A stretch of DNA of 13,569 bases, taken from the NCBI GenBank assembly GCA_902385025.1, contig CABMDX010000282.1, positions 1 to 13,569 of the forward strand, given 5' to 3'. Below the pieces are notes generated by a model, which did no database searches, was not told the origin of the DNA, and saw only the letters and a list, made by a program, of their open reading frames with translations. Each line of letters opens with the position of its first letter. The stretch's first letter is position 1. This document shows, piece after piece, positions 8,315 through 13,569 of the stretch. The position numbers and the translations under genes are program-made. The stretch comes from an uncultured archaeon (lineage in GTDB: Archaea > Halobacteriota > Methanosarcinia > Methanotrichales > Methanotrichaceae).

Positions 8315-9016
8315 TCAATCCTCCAGTGCGAAGTAAACTCGCCGATTGGCCTTTCCTTTGTTCTCCGCCTTGACCATCTTAATCTTGCCGATCTCGTCGG
8401 TGTTTTTAACGTGAGTTCCGCCACAGGCCTGAATATCAATATCTTTGATGCTCACGACTCTGATCTTCTCTCTATCCGGGATCGCCATTGCCAGGCGAAA
8501 GAGATCAGGTATGGCCAGCGCCTCAGCTCTCAAAAGCACCCTTGTGGTAACGGGATGAGCCTCTGCCATCAGAATATTGGCCTTTTGCATATATTCTTCC
8601 ATCCTGGCCTTGTCAAAGTTCTCCAGGCTGAAGTCCACGCGCGACCTGGCAAGGTCTATCTGGTTCCCGGTGATTTTGGCGCCGCTTTCCTGAAATATCA
8701 CGGCGCTCAGGACATGGCAGGCGGTATGGCTGCGCATGAACCTGTAGCGCCGCTCCCAATCGATGGAAGCGCGGATTCTATTCCCTGGCTGCAGCCCCTC
8801 TTGATCAAGGACATGCTTTATTTCTTTGCCAGTTGATTCAACCGCCAATACCTTGAACTCCAAAGCTCCTTGCCAGATGGATCCAAGGTCGGATGGCTGG
8901 CCGCCCGATTGGGGATAAAATGCGGTACTGTCCAGGAATACGCATTTCCCGGATGCCATCTCCACGGATGATTCGAAGTCCTTTTGATAGCTATCTTCCA
9001 GATAAATGGCCCTCAT
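8315..9016 (-). CDS. alaX: AlaX-type alanyl-tRNA trans-editing hydrolase
   Basis: A 233-residue stand-alone homologue of the alanyl-tRNA synthetase editing domain, in the AlaX-M size class. Such proteins hydrolyse Ser-tRNA(Ala) or Gly-tRNA(Ala) in the cytoplasm. Visible motifs are F-Y-P-Q-S-G-G-Q-P-S-D-L-G (residues 33-45, substrate pocket), H97-x3-H101 in S-H-T-A-C-H, and C198-x3-H202 in C-G-G-T-H. Together these supply the four zinc ligands, so all expected metal ligands are present. There is no aminoacylation domain, so it is not a truncated AlaRS. The ATG at 9014-9016 has no clear ribosome site; with the TATA box at 9050-9058 the leader would be only about 10 bases. The stop codon directly abuts the mmp8 start. 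The winged-helix gene lies divergently 66 bases away. Confidence 0.93.
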   Translation of the reverse strand: MRAIYLEDSYQKDFESSVEMASGKCVFLDSTAFYPQSGGQPSDLGSIWQGALEFKVLAVESTGKEIKHVLDQEGLQPGNRIRASIDWERRYRFMRSHTACHVLSAVIFQESGAKITGNQIDLARSRVDFSLENFDKARMEEYMQKANILMAEAHPVTTRVLLRAEALAIPDLFRLAMAIPDREKIRVVSIKDIDIQACGGTHVKNTDEIGKIKMVKAENKGKANRRVYFALED

Positions 9017-9025
9017 ATTTCTAGC

Positions 9026-9049
9026 GTGATCAAGCTAATCTTTGATCAC
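9026..9049. promoter_or_regulatory. Perfect inverted repeat, probable operator between alaX and the winged-helix regulator
   Basis: The arms are GTGATCAA (9026-9033) and TTGATCAC (9042-9049), exactly complementary with an 8-base spacer. Each arm contains the self-complementary TGATCA, so two identical half-sites lie 16 bases apart. The site directly abuts the TATA box at 9050. For alaX it covers the expected transcription start; for the divergent regulator gene it covers the BRE position. This is the classic place for a dimeric winged-helix regulator, most simply the product of the adjacent gene. Regulation is inferred from geometry. Confidence 0.6.
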
Positions 9050-9060
9050 TTATATATATG
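9050..9060. promoter_or_regulatory. TATA box(es) of the divergent alaX / regulator promoter
   Basis: The sequence TTATATATATG is nearly symmetric. Read on the plus strand it would start transcription near 9080-9083, which coincides with the GTG start of the regulator and predicts a leaderless message. Read on the minus strand it would start near 9028, about 10 bases before the alaX ATG. No second TATA-like site lies in the 66-base gap, so one site may serve both directions. Confidence 0.5.
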
Positions 9061-9082
9061 TTATCATTCGTTATGCGCCCTG

Positions 9083-9469
9083 GTGACCGCTTTGAATATA
9101 ACAGCCGCCTCAGACCTGAAGGTTGAGCGCGATGAATTTGCATCCATACTGATGAAGGTTGGCCTCAAGAGGAATGTGGCCAAGGTTTTAACCTACCTGG
9201 CAGGGGTGGCGGAGGCGACATCCCGCGAGATAGAGATAGGCTCGGATCTTCGGCAGCCGGAAGTTAGCATCGCCATGAGAGAGATTCGAAAGCTGGACTG
9301 GATCGTAGAGCGGGATGAAAAGAATCCCGGAAAAGGGAGACCCTACCGAATCTACAAGCTAAACCGCAGCCTTCCTGAGATCGTTGATTATCTGGAAGGG
9401 GAGAAGGCAAAGGAATCGGAAAGGATTATGAGGCAGATCGAGAAGCTTAAGTCCCTAAAATCCAATTGA
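9083..9469 (+). CDS. Winged-helix transcriptional regulator (euryarchaeal predicted regulator, ArsR-like fold)
   Basis: A 128-residue protein using the GTG start at 9083. The frame is open back to 8984, but the upstream part overlaps the promoter and alaX and does not look like protein. A TTG at 9092 is an alternative. The HTH lies at about residues 35-75: A-T-S-R-E-I-E-I-G-S-D-L-R-Q-P-E-V-S-I-A-M-R. A wing follows with the G-K-G-R-P-Y-R-I-Y-K-L signature seen in methanogen predicted regulators. The C-terminus is a charged helix (E-K-A-K-E-S-E-R-I-M-R-Q-I-E-K-L) that probably dimerises. It is divergent from alaX with an inverted repeat between them, suggesting autoregulation and control of alaX-mmp8. 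No ligand- or metal-binding cluster is evident. The family is recognised by pattern only; the target is inferred. Confidence 0.85.
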   Translation: MTALNITAASDLKVERDEFASILMKVGLKRNVAKVLTYLAGVAEATSREIEIGSDLRQPEVSIAMREIRKLDWIVERDEKNPGKGRPYRIYKLNRSLPEIVDYLEGEKAKESERIMRQIEKLKSLKSN

Positions 9470-9500
9470 TATTAAAAATAATAAATAATAATGCCTTAAC

Positions 9501-9534
9501 CTGCCTCCTTTGAGGCAGCGTGCCTGTTTCTTTT
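9501..9534 (+). terminator. Probable terminator after the winged-helix regulator gene
   Basis: CTGCCTC (9501-9507) and GAGGCAG (9512-9518) form a perfect 7-bp stem with a 4-base loop, 31 bases after the stop. A T-rich stretch (TGTTTCTTTT) ends at 9534. Two further TGCCT words (9492-9496 and 9521-9525) could pair with AGGCA in alternative stems. Confidence 0.55.
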
Positions 9535-9543
9535 CGCTTATCT

Positions 9544-9563
9544 TATTTTTGAAATCAAAAATA
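9544..9563. repeat. AT-rich inverted repeat upstream of ftsZ
   Basis: TATTTTTGA (9544-9552) and TCAAAAATA (9555-9563) are perfect complements around a 2-base centre. It could be a second termination element for the upstream gene (T-run in the first arm) or a protein-binding site upstream of ftsZ; it is about 145 bases from the ftsZ TATA box, so a direct role in ftsZ initiation is unlikely. Confidence 0.35.
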
Positions 9564-9706
9564 TTTAGTACGTATTGCTTATTCAGAGACGCTCTTATCG
9601 GGAATTTCCATTCCGCCTCATTTACTTCATCTTTATCTAATCCTCTCTCACATGTTATCAAATTTATATTATTTTAATAAGTCTGCTGTATTCACTATGC
9701 AAAAAT

Positions 9707-9714
9707 CTATATAC
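9707..9714 (+). promoter_or_regulatory. TATA box for ftsZ
   Basis: CTATATAC is preceded by an A-rich BRE-like stretch (GCAAAAAT). It predicts a transcript start near 9737 and a leader of about 25 bases that contains the GAGGGGG ribosome site (9749-9755). Confidence 0.5.
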
Positions 9715-9761
9715 TAATAGATTACTAGAATCAGGCTGAAAAAAAGTAGAGGGGGATGGAT

Positions 9762-10874
9762 ATGAAGTACATCATCGATGATGCCCTGGGCAGGGTGGAG
9801 GCCGAGAGCAGGATCAAGCCTTCCAGCATGATCCAGAGCGATGAAGAGCTGGTATCGGTTCTGGAAGAATTGACCACGGTCATCAGGGTAATTGGCTGCG
9901 GCGGTGGCGGCTCTAACACTATTGATCGTCTGGCAGAGTGCGGCATTCAGGGAGCAGAGCTTTATGCCGTCAATACTGATGCCCAGCATCTTCTGCATAT
10001 CAATGCGGACAGGCGTTTTCTTATCGGCAGACGCACCACCAGGGGCCTTGGTGCCGGAAGTCTTCCCGCTATTGGCGAAGAGGCCGCGCAGGAGGATATC
10101 GATGAGATCCGTGCGGCAGTAGATGGGGCTGACATGGTCTTTGTCACCTGCGGCCTGGGTGGAGGAACAGGCACAGGTGCTTCGCCGGTGGTAGCAGAGG
10201 CTGCAAAGGAGGCAGGCGCTCTTACCATTGCCATCGTTACCATTCCCTTCAGCGCTGAGGGGCGCATCAGGATGCAAAATGCAGAGGCAGGCTTAAAGAG
10301 GCTGAGAGAGGTCTCCGACACAGTCATCGTTGTGCCCAATGACCGGCTTCTGGATGTGGTGCCAAATCTTCCTCTACAGGCGGCCTTCAAGGTGGCAGAT
10401 GAGGTTTTGATGCGCTCGGTCAAGGGCATCACTGAGCTCATTACCCGGCCCGGTCTCATCAACCTGGACTTTGCCGATGTCAGGACGGTCATGACCAATG
10501 GCGGTGTGGCCATGATAGGCATGGGCGAGGCGGATGGCGAGGAAAAGGCACGGGATTCGGTTGTGAAGGCTCTGAGAAGTCCACTTCTGGATGTGGATGT
10601 ATCGGGAGCGACTTCGGCTCTGGTGAATGTGGTGGGCGGACCGGATATGACCATCACCGATGCAGAGACCGTGGTGGATGAGGTCTATCAGAAGATAAAT
10701 CCCGATGCCCGTATCATTTGGGGCGCGCAGATCGACCAAAATCTGGAGCATACTCTCAGGACCATGCTTGTGGTGACGGGTGTATCCTCCCCGCAGATCC
10801 TGGGAAAGGAGCTGGGAAAACGTGTTACCTCCAGACACGGCATCGACTTCCTTTCCCGCAGGGCGCGCTACTAA
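9762..10874 (+). CDS. ftsZ: Cell-division GTPase FtsZ
   Basis: A tubulin-family GTPase that polymerises at the division site. With the ATG at 9762 it has 370 residues, normal for archaeal FtsZ. Visible motifs: the Gly-rich loop [10 protein letters not shown] near residue 44, N-T-D-A-Q near 72, the tubulin signature G-G-G-T-G-T-G at about 133-139, P-F-S-A-E-G-R near 162, N-D-R-L-L near 193, and the T7 synergy loop N-L-D-F-A-D-V at about 234-240 with its catalytic Asp. The GTPase site is complete. The N-terminus has an acidic extension of about 40 residues before the first strand, and the C-terminus ends in a short basic tail (S-R-R-A-R-Y). An ATG at 9756 is in frame but sits directly on the ribosome site; GAGG to 9762 gives normal spacing, so 9762 is preferred. 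The gene appears to be monocistronic. Sequence style resembles the archaeal FtsZ1 group, but the paralogue class needs a tree. Confidence 0.95.
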   Translation: MKYIIDDALGRVEAESRIKPSSMIQSDEELVSVLEELTTVIRVIGCGGGGSNTIDRLAECGIQGAELYAVNTDAQHLLHINADRRFLIGRRTTRGLGAGSLPAIGEEAAQEDIDEIRAAVDGADMVFVTCGLGGGTGTGASPVVAEAAKEAGALTIAIVTIPFSAEGRIRMQNAEAGLKRLREVSDTVIVVPNDRLLDVVPNLPLQAAFKVADEVLMRSVKGITELITRPGLINLDFADVRTVMTNGGVAMIGMGEADGEEKARDSVVKALRSPLLDVDVSGATSALVNVVGGPDMTITDAETVVDEVYQKINPDARIIWGAQIDQNLEHTLRTMLVVTGVSSPQILGKELGKRVTSRHGIDFLSRRARY

Positions 10875-11110
10875 AAATCCAGCACATCCCCTTCAATATT
10901 GTCAGGCATAGCGGAATTTGCGCATCCCTCCCCCTGACATCGAAATATTTTAATTCCGGTACCATTTATTTTTCAGATAAGAGCGAAGGCGCTGCGCTTC
11001 ATGGTAAATCCTGGCGCAGGCTGCTGTCTCTCTTTTCCTGATTGGATTTCTGACCTCTCTTGCATAACTATGCGGCTTCTTCCCGTGCTAGCATGCGCCA
11101 TGTCAATCGA

Positions 11111-11144
11111 TATAAATATAAGCCCCTCCATCGAATTATATTCG
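11111..11144 (+). promoter_or_regulatory. Promoter region of the wHTH / ligase-like / radical SAM operon, with an inverted repeat
   Basis: Two TATA-like sites are present. TATAAATATA (11111-11120) would start transcription near 11138 and leave a leader of about 20 bases. ATTATATTC (about 11135-11143) would start near 11161-11163, making the first gene leaderless. The second lies within a perfect inverted repeat, CGAAT (11132-11136) and ATTCG (11140-11144) with a 3-base centre. This is a candidate operator for the winged-helix protein encoded just downstream. Which TATA is used cannot be decided from sequence. Confidence 0.45.
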
Positions 11145-11160
11145 TTTATTCCTGGATGTG

Positions 11161-11466
11161 ATGGCAATTCTGACTGAGAAGGTTAGCGGGGAGCTGGAGA
11201 TGCTGCAGCGGCATCTGATAGTCCTCAAGTATGTGGCCGAGAACGAGCCCATCGGCATCCTCAAGCTGGCTGAAGAGACCAAGATCCCCAGCCATAAGGT
11301 GCGCTATTCTCTGCGGGTCCTGGAGCAGGAGGGATTGATCAAAGCCTCGGCTCCCGGTGCCGTGACCACCGATCAAACCCGTTCTTTTTGTAGCGAGCTG
11401 GACTCCATGATTGAAGATCTGGCAAGGCGTGCAGAGGATCTGAAAAAGATCAAAATCACGAGGTAA
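11161..11466 (+). CDS. Small winged-helix DNA-binding protein
   Basis: A 101-residue protein from the ATG at 11161; the GTG at 11158 is in frame just before and adds one residue. The core is a winged helix: R-H-L-I-V-L-K-Y-V at about 17-25, P-I-G-I-L-K-L-A-E-E-T-K-I-P at about 30-43, the recognition helix S-H-K-V-R-Y-S-L-R-V-L-E-Q-E-G-L-I at about 44-60, and a short wing. The C-terminal 30 residues are a charged helix (M-I-E-D-L-A-R-R-A-E-D-L-K-K-I) likely to dimerise or contact a partner. No metal- or ligand-binding motif is seen. Its TAA stop at 11464-11466 directly abuts the next ATG, so it is co-translated with the ligase-like gene. It may be the operon's regulator or a DNA-binding subunit of the same complex; the sequence cannot tell. 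Confidence 0.85.
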   Translation: MAILTEKVSGELEMLQRHLIVLKYVAENEPIGILKLAEETKIPSHKVRYSLRVLEQEGLIKASAPGAVTTDQTRSFCSELDSMIEDLARRAEDLKKIKITR

Positions 11467-13065
11467 ATGCTCTACAGCCAGGTTGCCCGCGCTTTGCAGG
11501 AAGTCTCCTCGGTCTCACGCGACCGAAAGGTGGAGATATGCGCCGCTCTTCTCAAGGGCCTGGAGCCCAGGATGCTCTGTCCGGTGGTGCGGCTCTTGAC
11601 GGGCGAGCTGTGGCCGCCCTGGGAGGAGCGGGAGATGGGTGTAGGCCCGGAGGCCTTGATGGCAGCACTATCCGAGGTCTCTCCAGAGAACGTTTCTGTG
11701 CAAAGAGAGTCGCTTGGTGAGATGGGGCTGGTGGCCGAGGCGGCGCTGCAGAAAAAAGGGCAGCATTCGCTCTTCAGAGAGCCTTTGCAGGCCCTGGCAG
11801 TCTACGAAAGGCTGAGGCGCGTCTCAGAGATCCGTGGTCCCGACTCAGAGCACCGAAAGAATGCCCTATTAAGGGGCCTTTTCCTGGAGGCTGAGCCACT
11901 GGAGGCCAAATATATTGCCCGCACAGCGCTGCGCAATATGCTTGCCGGCCTGGGAGCGCGGACCATGGTCTTGATAATTGCCCTTGTCTCTGGCCGTAAT
12001 CCTTTGGAGTTGCAAAGGGCCTATAATCTTATGCCTGACGCGGGATTGCTCGCCTCTGCAACGCTCGCTCAAGGGAAAGAGAAAGTGGCCATAGAACCGC
12101 TAAGACCCATTAAGCCTATGGTCATAAGATCGGGCGGCCCTGAGGATGTTATGCTTCCGGGAGCTTTTCTGCCCGTATATTCCGGCTTGAAGGTTCAGGT
12201 TCATAAAACGGATAACGCTGCACGCATCTTTACCTCACAACTGCATAATATCGCTCCCGTCCTGAACGGTCTGGCATTGAAGCTCTGTGAAATCGAGGCT
12301 GATTTTATCGTGGATGCCTATCTCATTGGCTTTCAAGAGGACCGGATCTGCAGTCAGGCGGAGATGCTGCGCTATATCAACCGTCGCCGCCTCTCCCGCC
12401 GCCGCAGCATAACGCCGGCTCTGCAGGCATACGATCTCATCTACCTGGATGGAGAAGACGTGACGCGCCTCCCTTACACTGAGAGGAGAGACAGACTTGT
12501 AGCCGCATTGGGTGAGCCTGTTGTCATGCCCTTCAGCGGCATTTCTTCTGTCCCGGAGGAGCGTCTCTCCGACCGGAATATGCTTCAGCAGCATCTCGAA
12601 AGGGCGAAGAGGGCTGAGGCCAAGGGCCTCCTGGCACGCGATCCCGGCGAGGCTTACCTGCCTGGCAATAGCTCCGATCGGGATTTCCTGATAGGTGCAA
12701 AGGAAACAATTGCAGTGATGATCGTGAGAGCTGAGTATGGTCGCGGCATAAAGAAGGGGCTTTTGTCGAGATACTGCGTGGCCGTGCGCCATGACGGCGA
12801 GATGGTGAGCGTTGGCTGTTTCGGTGGCCTTACGTATAAGGAGGCAGGGCTGCTGAGCGATCATCTGAAAGCCCTGGCAATGGAGAACGATGAACTGGGT
12901 GTGGTTGTGACTCCCAGCATCCTGCTGAATCTGTCGATTTCCGGTGTGCGCAAAGTTCGGGATGGATATGTCATCCTCCGGCCAAGGATTGAGGAAATTC
13001 GATTTGATGCGACTGCAGAGGAGGCAGATGAGCTGGTGCGGCTGGAGAGAATCTATCTGAGATGA
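11467..13065 (+). CDS. ATP-dependent DNA ligase homologue with all catalytic motifs degraded (predicted pseudoenzyme)
   Basis: A 532-residue protein collinear with archaeal DNA ligase I. Residues 1-175 match the N-terminal DNA-binding domain (L-W-P-P-W-E near 49, M-G-V-G-P-E, L-E-A-K-Y-I-A-R-T near 145). Residues about 205-415 match the adenylation domain framework (P-I-K-P-M near 214, V-Q-V-H-K 243-247, A-Y-D-L-I-Y-L-D-G-E-D 321-331, L-P-Y-T-E-R-R 335-341). Residues about 416-532 match the OB-fold. However, KxDG is V237-Y-S-G240, so the adenylated Lys is Val. The DGE motif is D283-A-Y285, EGxxxK is K386-G-L-L-A-R391, WxKxK is poorly kept (F407-L-I-G-A-K412), and RxDK is R512-F-D-A515. ATP-dependent ligation by the normal route is therefore not expected, although DNA binding may remain. 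The ribosome site GAGG at 11460-11463 overlaps the upstream gene's end. The TGA overlaps the next gene's ATG. Confidence 0.88.
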   Translation: MLYSQVARALQEVSSVSRDRKVEICAALLKGLEPRMLCPVVRLLTGELWPPWEEREMGVGPEALMAALSEVSPENVSVQRESLGEMGLVAEAALQKKGQHSLFREPLQALAVYERLRRVSEIRGPDSEHRKNALLRGLFLEAEPLEAKYIARTALRNMLAGLGARTMVLIIALVSGRNPLELQRAYNLMPDAGLLASATLAQGKEKVAIEPLRPIKPMVIRSGGPEDVMLPGAFLPVYSGLKVQVHKTDNAARIFTSQLHNIAPVLNGLALKLCEIEADFIVDAYLIGFQEDRICSQAEMLRYINRRRLSRRRSITPALQAYDLIYLDGEDVTRLPYTERRDRLVAALGEPVVMPFSGISSVPEERLSDRNMLQQHLERAKRAEAKGLLARDPGEAYLPGNSSDRDFLIGAKETIAVMIVRAEYGRGIKKGLLSRYCVAVRHDGEMVSVGCFGGLTYKEAGLLSDHLKALAMENDELGVVVTPSILLNLSISGVRKVRDGYVILRPRIEEIRFDATAEEADELVRLERIYLR

Positions 13066-13569
13066 TCCTGAGACCCTTTGATCCCTGGAAGAGCTCTTTA
13101 TGCACATGCCCGGCCAAGATGAGCCTGAATCCCTACACAGGATGTCCGCATGGTTGCCTTTATTGCTATGCTTCCTCCTATATTCCCCGTTTTTGGGATT
13201 GCCGTCCCAAGGCCAATCTCTTGAGGCTTCTGTCGAGGGAGATTTCCGGGGTTACGCCTGGAACACTGGTGGCGCTCTCCAATAGCTCAGATCCCTATCC
13301 TCCTCTGGAAAAGGAGCTGAGGCTCTGCAGAGGCTGTTTGCAGATTTTGAAGGCGAGGGGGTGCCGCGTCCAGGTGGTGACGAAATCCGATCTTGTGCTC
13401 GATGATGCATTGCTCCTCGCAAGCATGTCGGCAACAGTTGCAATTACGCTCACATCCCTGAAGGACGCGGTTTGCCGCAAGCTGGAGCCAGGGGCGGCTT
13501 CGCCCCAAAGGCGGCTATTGGCATTAAGTCAACTGGCAAGAGGGGGTGTTTTGGTCTCTGCCCGCATTG
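13062..13569 (+). CDS. Radical SAM protein, SPL/COG1533 family (DNA photolyase-like), N-terminal part, cut by right window edge
   Basis: The first 169 residues are visible. The ATG at 13062-13064 overlaps the TGA of the ligase-like gene (ATGA), implying coupled translation. The radical SAM cluster motif is C28-x3-C32-x2-C35 in G-C-P-H-G-C-L-Y-C-Y-A, preceded by N-P-Y-T-G. Further family marks are S-S-D-P-Y-P-P-L-E-K-E-L near residue 75, V-V-T-K-S-D-L-V-L near 105, and L-E-P-G-A-A-S-P-Q-R-R-L near 141. This is the pattern of spore-photoproduct-lyase-like proteins (COG1533), which use a 4Fe-4S cluster and S-adenosylmethionine; most archaeal members have no known substrate. Two extra cysteines (C14 and C16) precede the motif and might hold metal. 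The C-terminal half is outside the window, so a substrate or second-cluster domain cannot be judged. Confidence 0.88.
   Translation, partial: MILRPFDPWKSSLCTCPAKMSLNPYTGCPHGCLYCYASSYIPRFWDCRPKANLLRLLSREISGVTPGTLVALSNSSDPYPPLEKELRLCRGCLQILKARGCRVQVVTKSDLVLDDALLLASMSATVAITLTSLKDAVCRKLEPGAASPQRRLLALSQLARGGVLVSARI

Noticed and set aside
8141..8836. 231-residue open frame on the plus strand
   Set aside because: It is antisense to alaX and mmp8, whose protein motifs are unambiguous.
9455..9661. 68-residue open frame on the minus strand between the regulator gene and ftsZ
   Set aside because: It reads through the terminator hairpin and AT-rich spacer and has no family resemblance or ribosome site.
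9962..10657. 231-residue open frame on the minus strand
   Set aside because: It is antisense to ftsZ, with low-complexity Ser/Ala/Pro content.
12160..12200. Loss of the ligase KxDG motif through a local frameshift or sequencing error
   Set aside because: Ligase-like residues resume in the same frame directly before and after the motif with no gap, no KxDG appears in the other frames, and three other catalytic motifs far away are also changed.
12235..13107. 290-residue open frame on the minus strand
   Set aside because: It is antisense to the ligase-like gene; the sense frame shows clear ligase homology along its whole length, while this one shows none.

Overview
The window looks like a piece of a methanogenic archaeon's chromosome, probably Methanothrix (Methanosaeta) or a close relative in the Methanosarcinales/Methanotrichales. 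The evidence is a methanogenesis marker protein 8 (DUF2099), an archaeal FtsZ, archaeal TATA boxes 25-50 bases upstream of starts, and a giant NosD-type beta-helix surface protein of the kind common in that group. The genus is an inference; no rRNA or tRNA gene is present to confirm it.

Layout, left to right. (1) 1-236, plus strand: the C-terminal end of an IS4/IS1634-type transposase, cut by the window edge. (2) 330-755, minus: a stand-alone receiver (CheY-like) protein of 141 residues. (3) 1034-7138, minus: one 2034-residue secreted and membrane-anchored parallel beta-helix protein that fills almost half of the window and is visibly more AT-rich than the genes to its right. (4) 7139-7468: non-coding, holding the beta-helix promoter. 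(5) 7469-9016, minus: alaX (trans-editing hydrolase for mischarged tRNA-Ala) followed with no gap by mmp8. (6) 9083-9469, plus: a winged-helix regulator divergent from alaX, with a perfect inverted repeat and a nearly symmetric TATA box between them. (7) 9762-10874, plus: ftsZ, apparently monocistronic. (8) 11161 to the right edge, plus: a tight three-gene unit of a winged-helix protein, a full-length ATP-dependent DNA ligase homologue, and the N-terminal part of a SPL-family radical SAM protein (COG1533).

The most interesting element is region 8. The ligase homologue keeps the whole archaeal DNA ligase architecture (N-terminal DNA-binding domain, adenylation-domain framework, OB-fold), yet every catalytic motif I can align is degraded. 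KxDG reads V-Y-S-G, DGE reads D-A-Y, EGxxxK reads K-G-L-L-A-R, and RxDK reads R-F-D-A. The frame is open over 532 codons and alignment resumes on both sides of each motif, so it looks like a conserved pseudoenzyme rather than a decayed gene. It is translationally coupled to an upstream DNA-binding protein and a downstream photolyase-like radical SAM enzyme. A DNA-damage or DNA-binding system built around a ligase-derived scaffold is a reasonable hypothesis, not shown here.

Secondary points are the seven-fold repeated CxxC module in the beta-helix protein, the likely autoregulatory operator at 9026-9049, and the coupling of a tRNA-editing enzyme to a methanogenesis marker.
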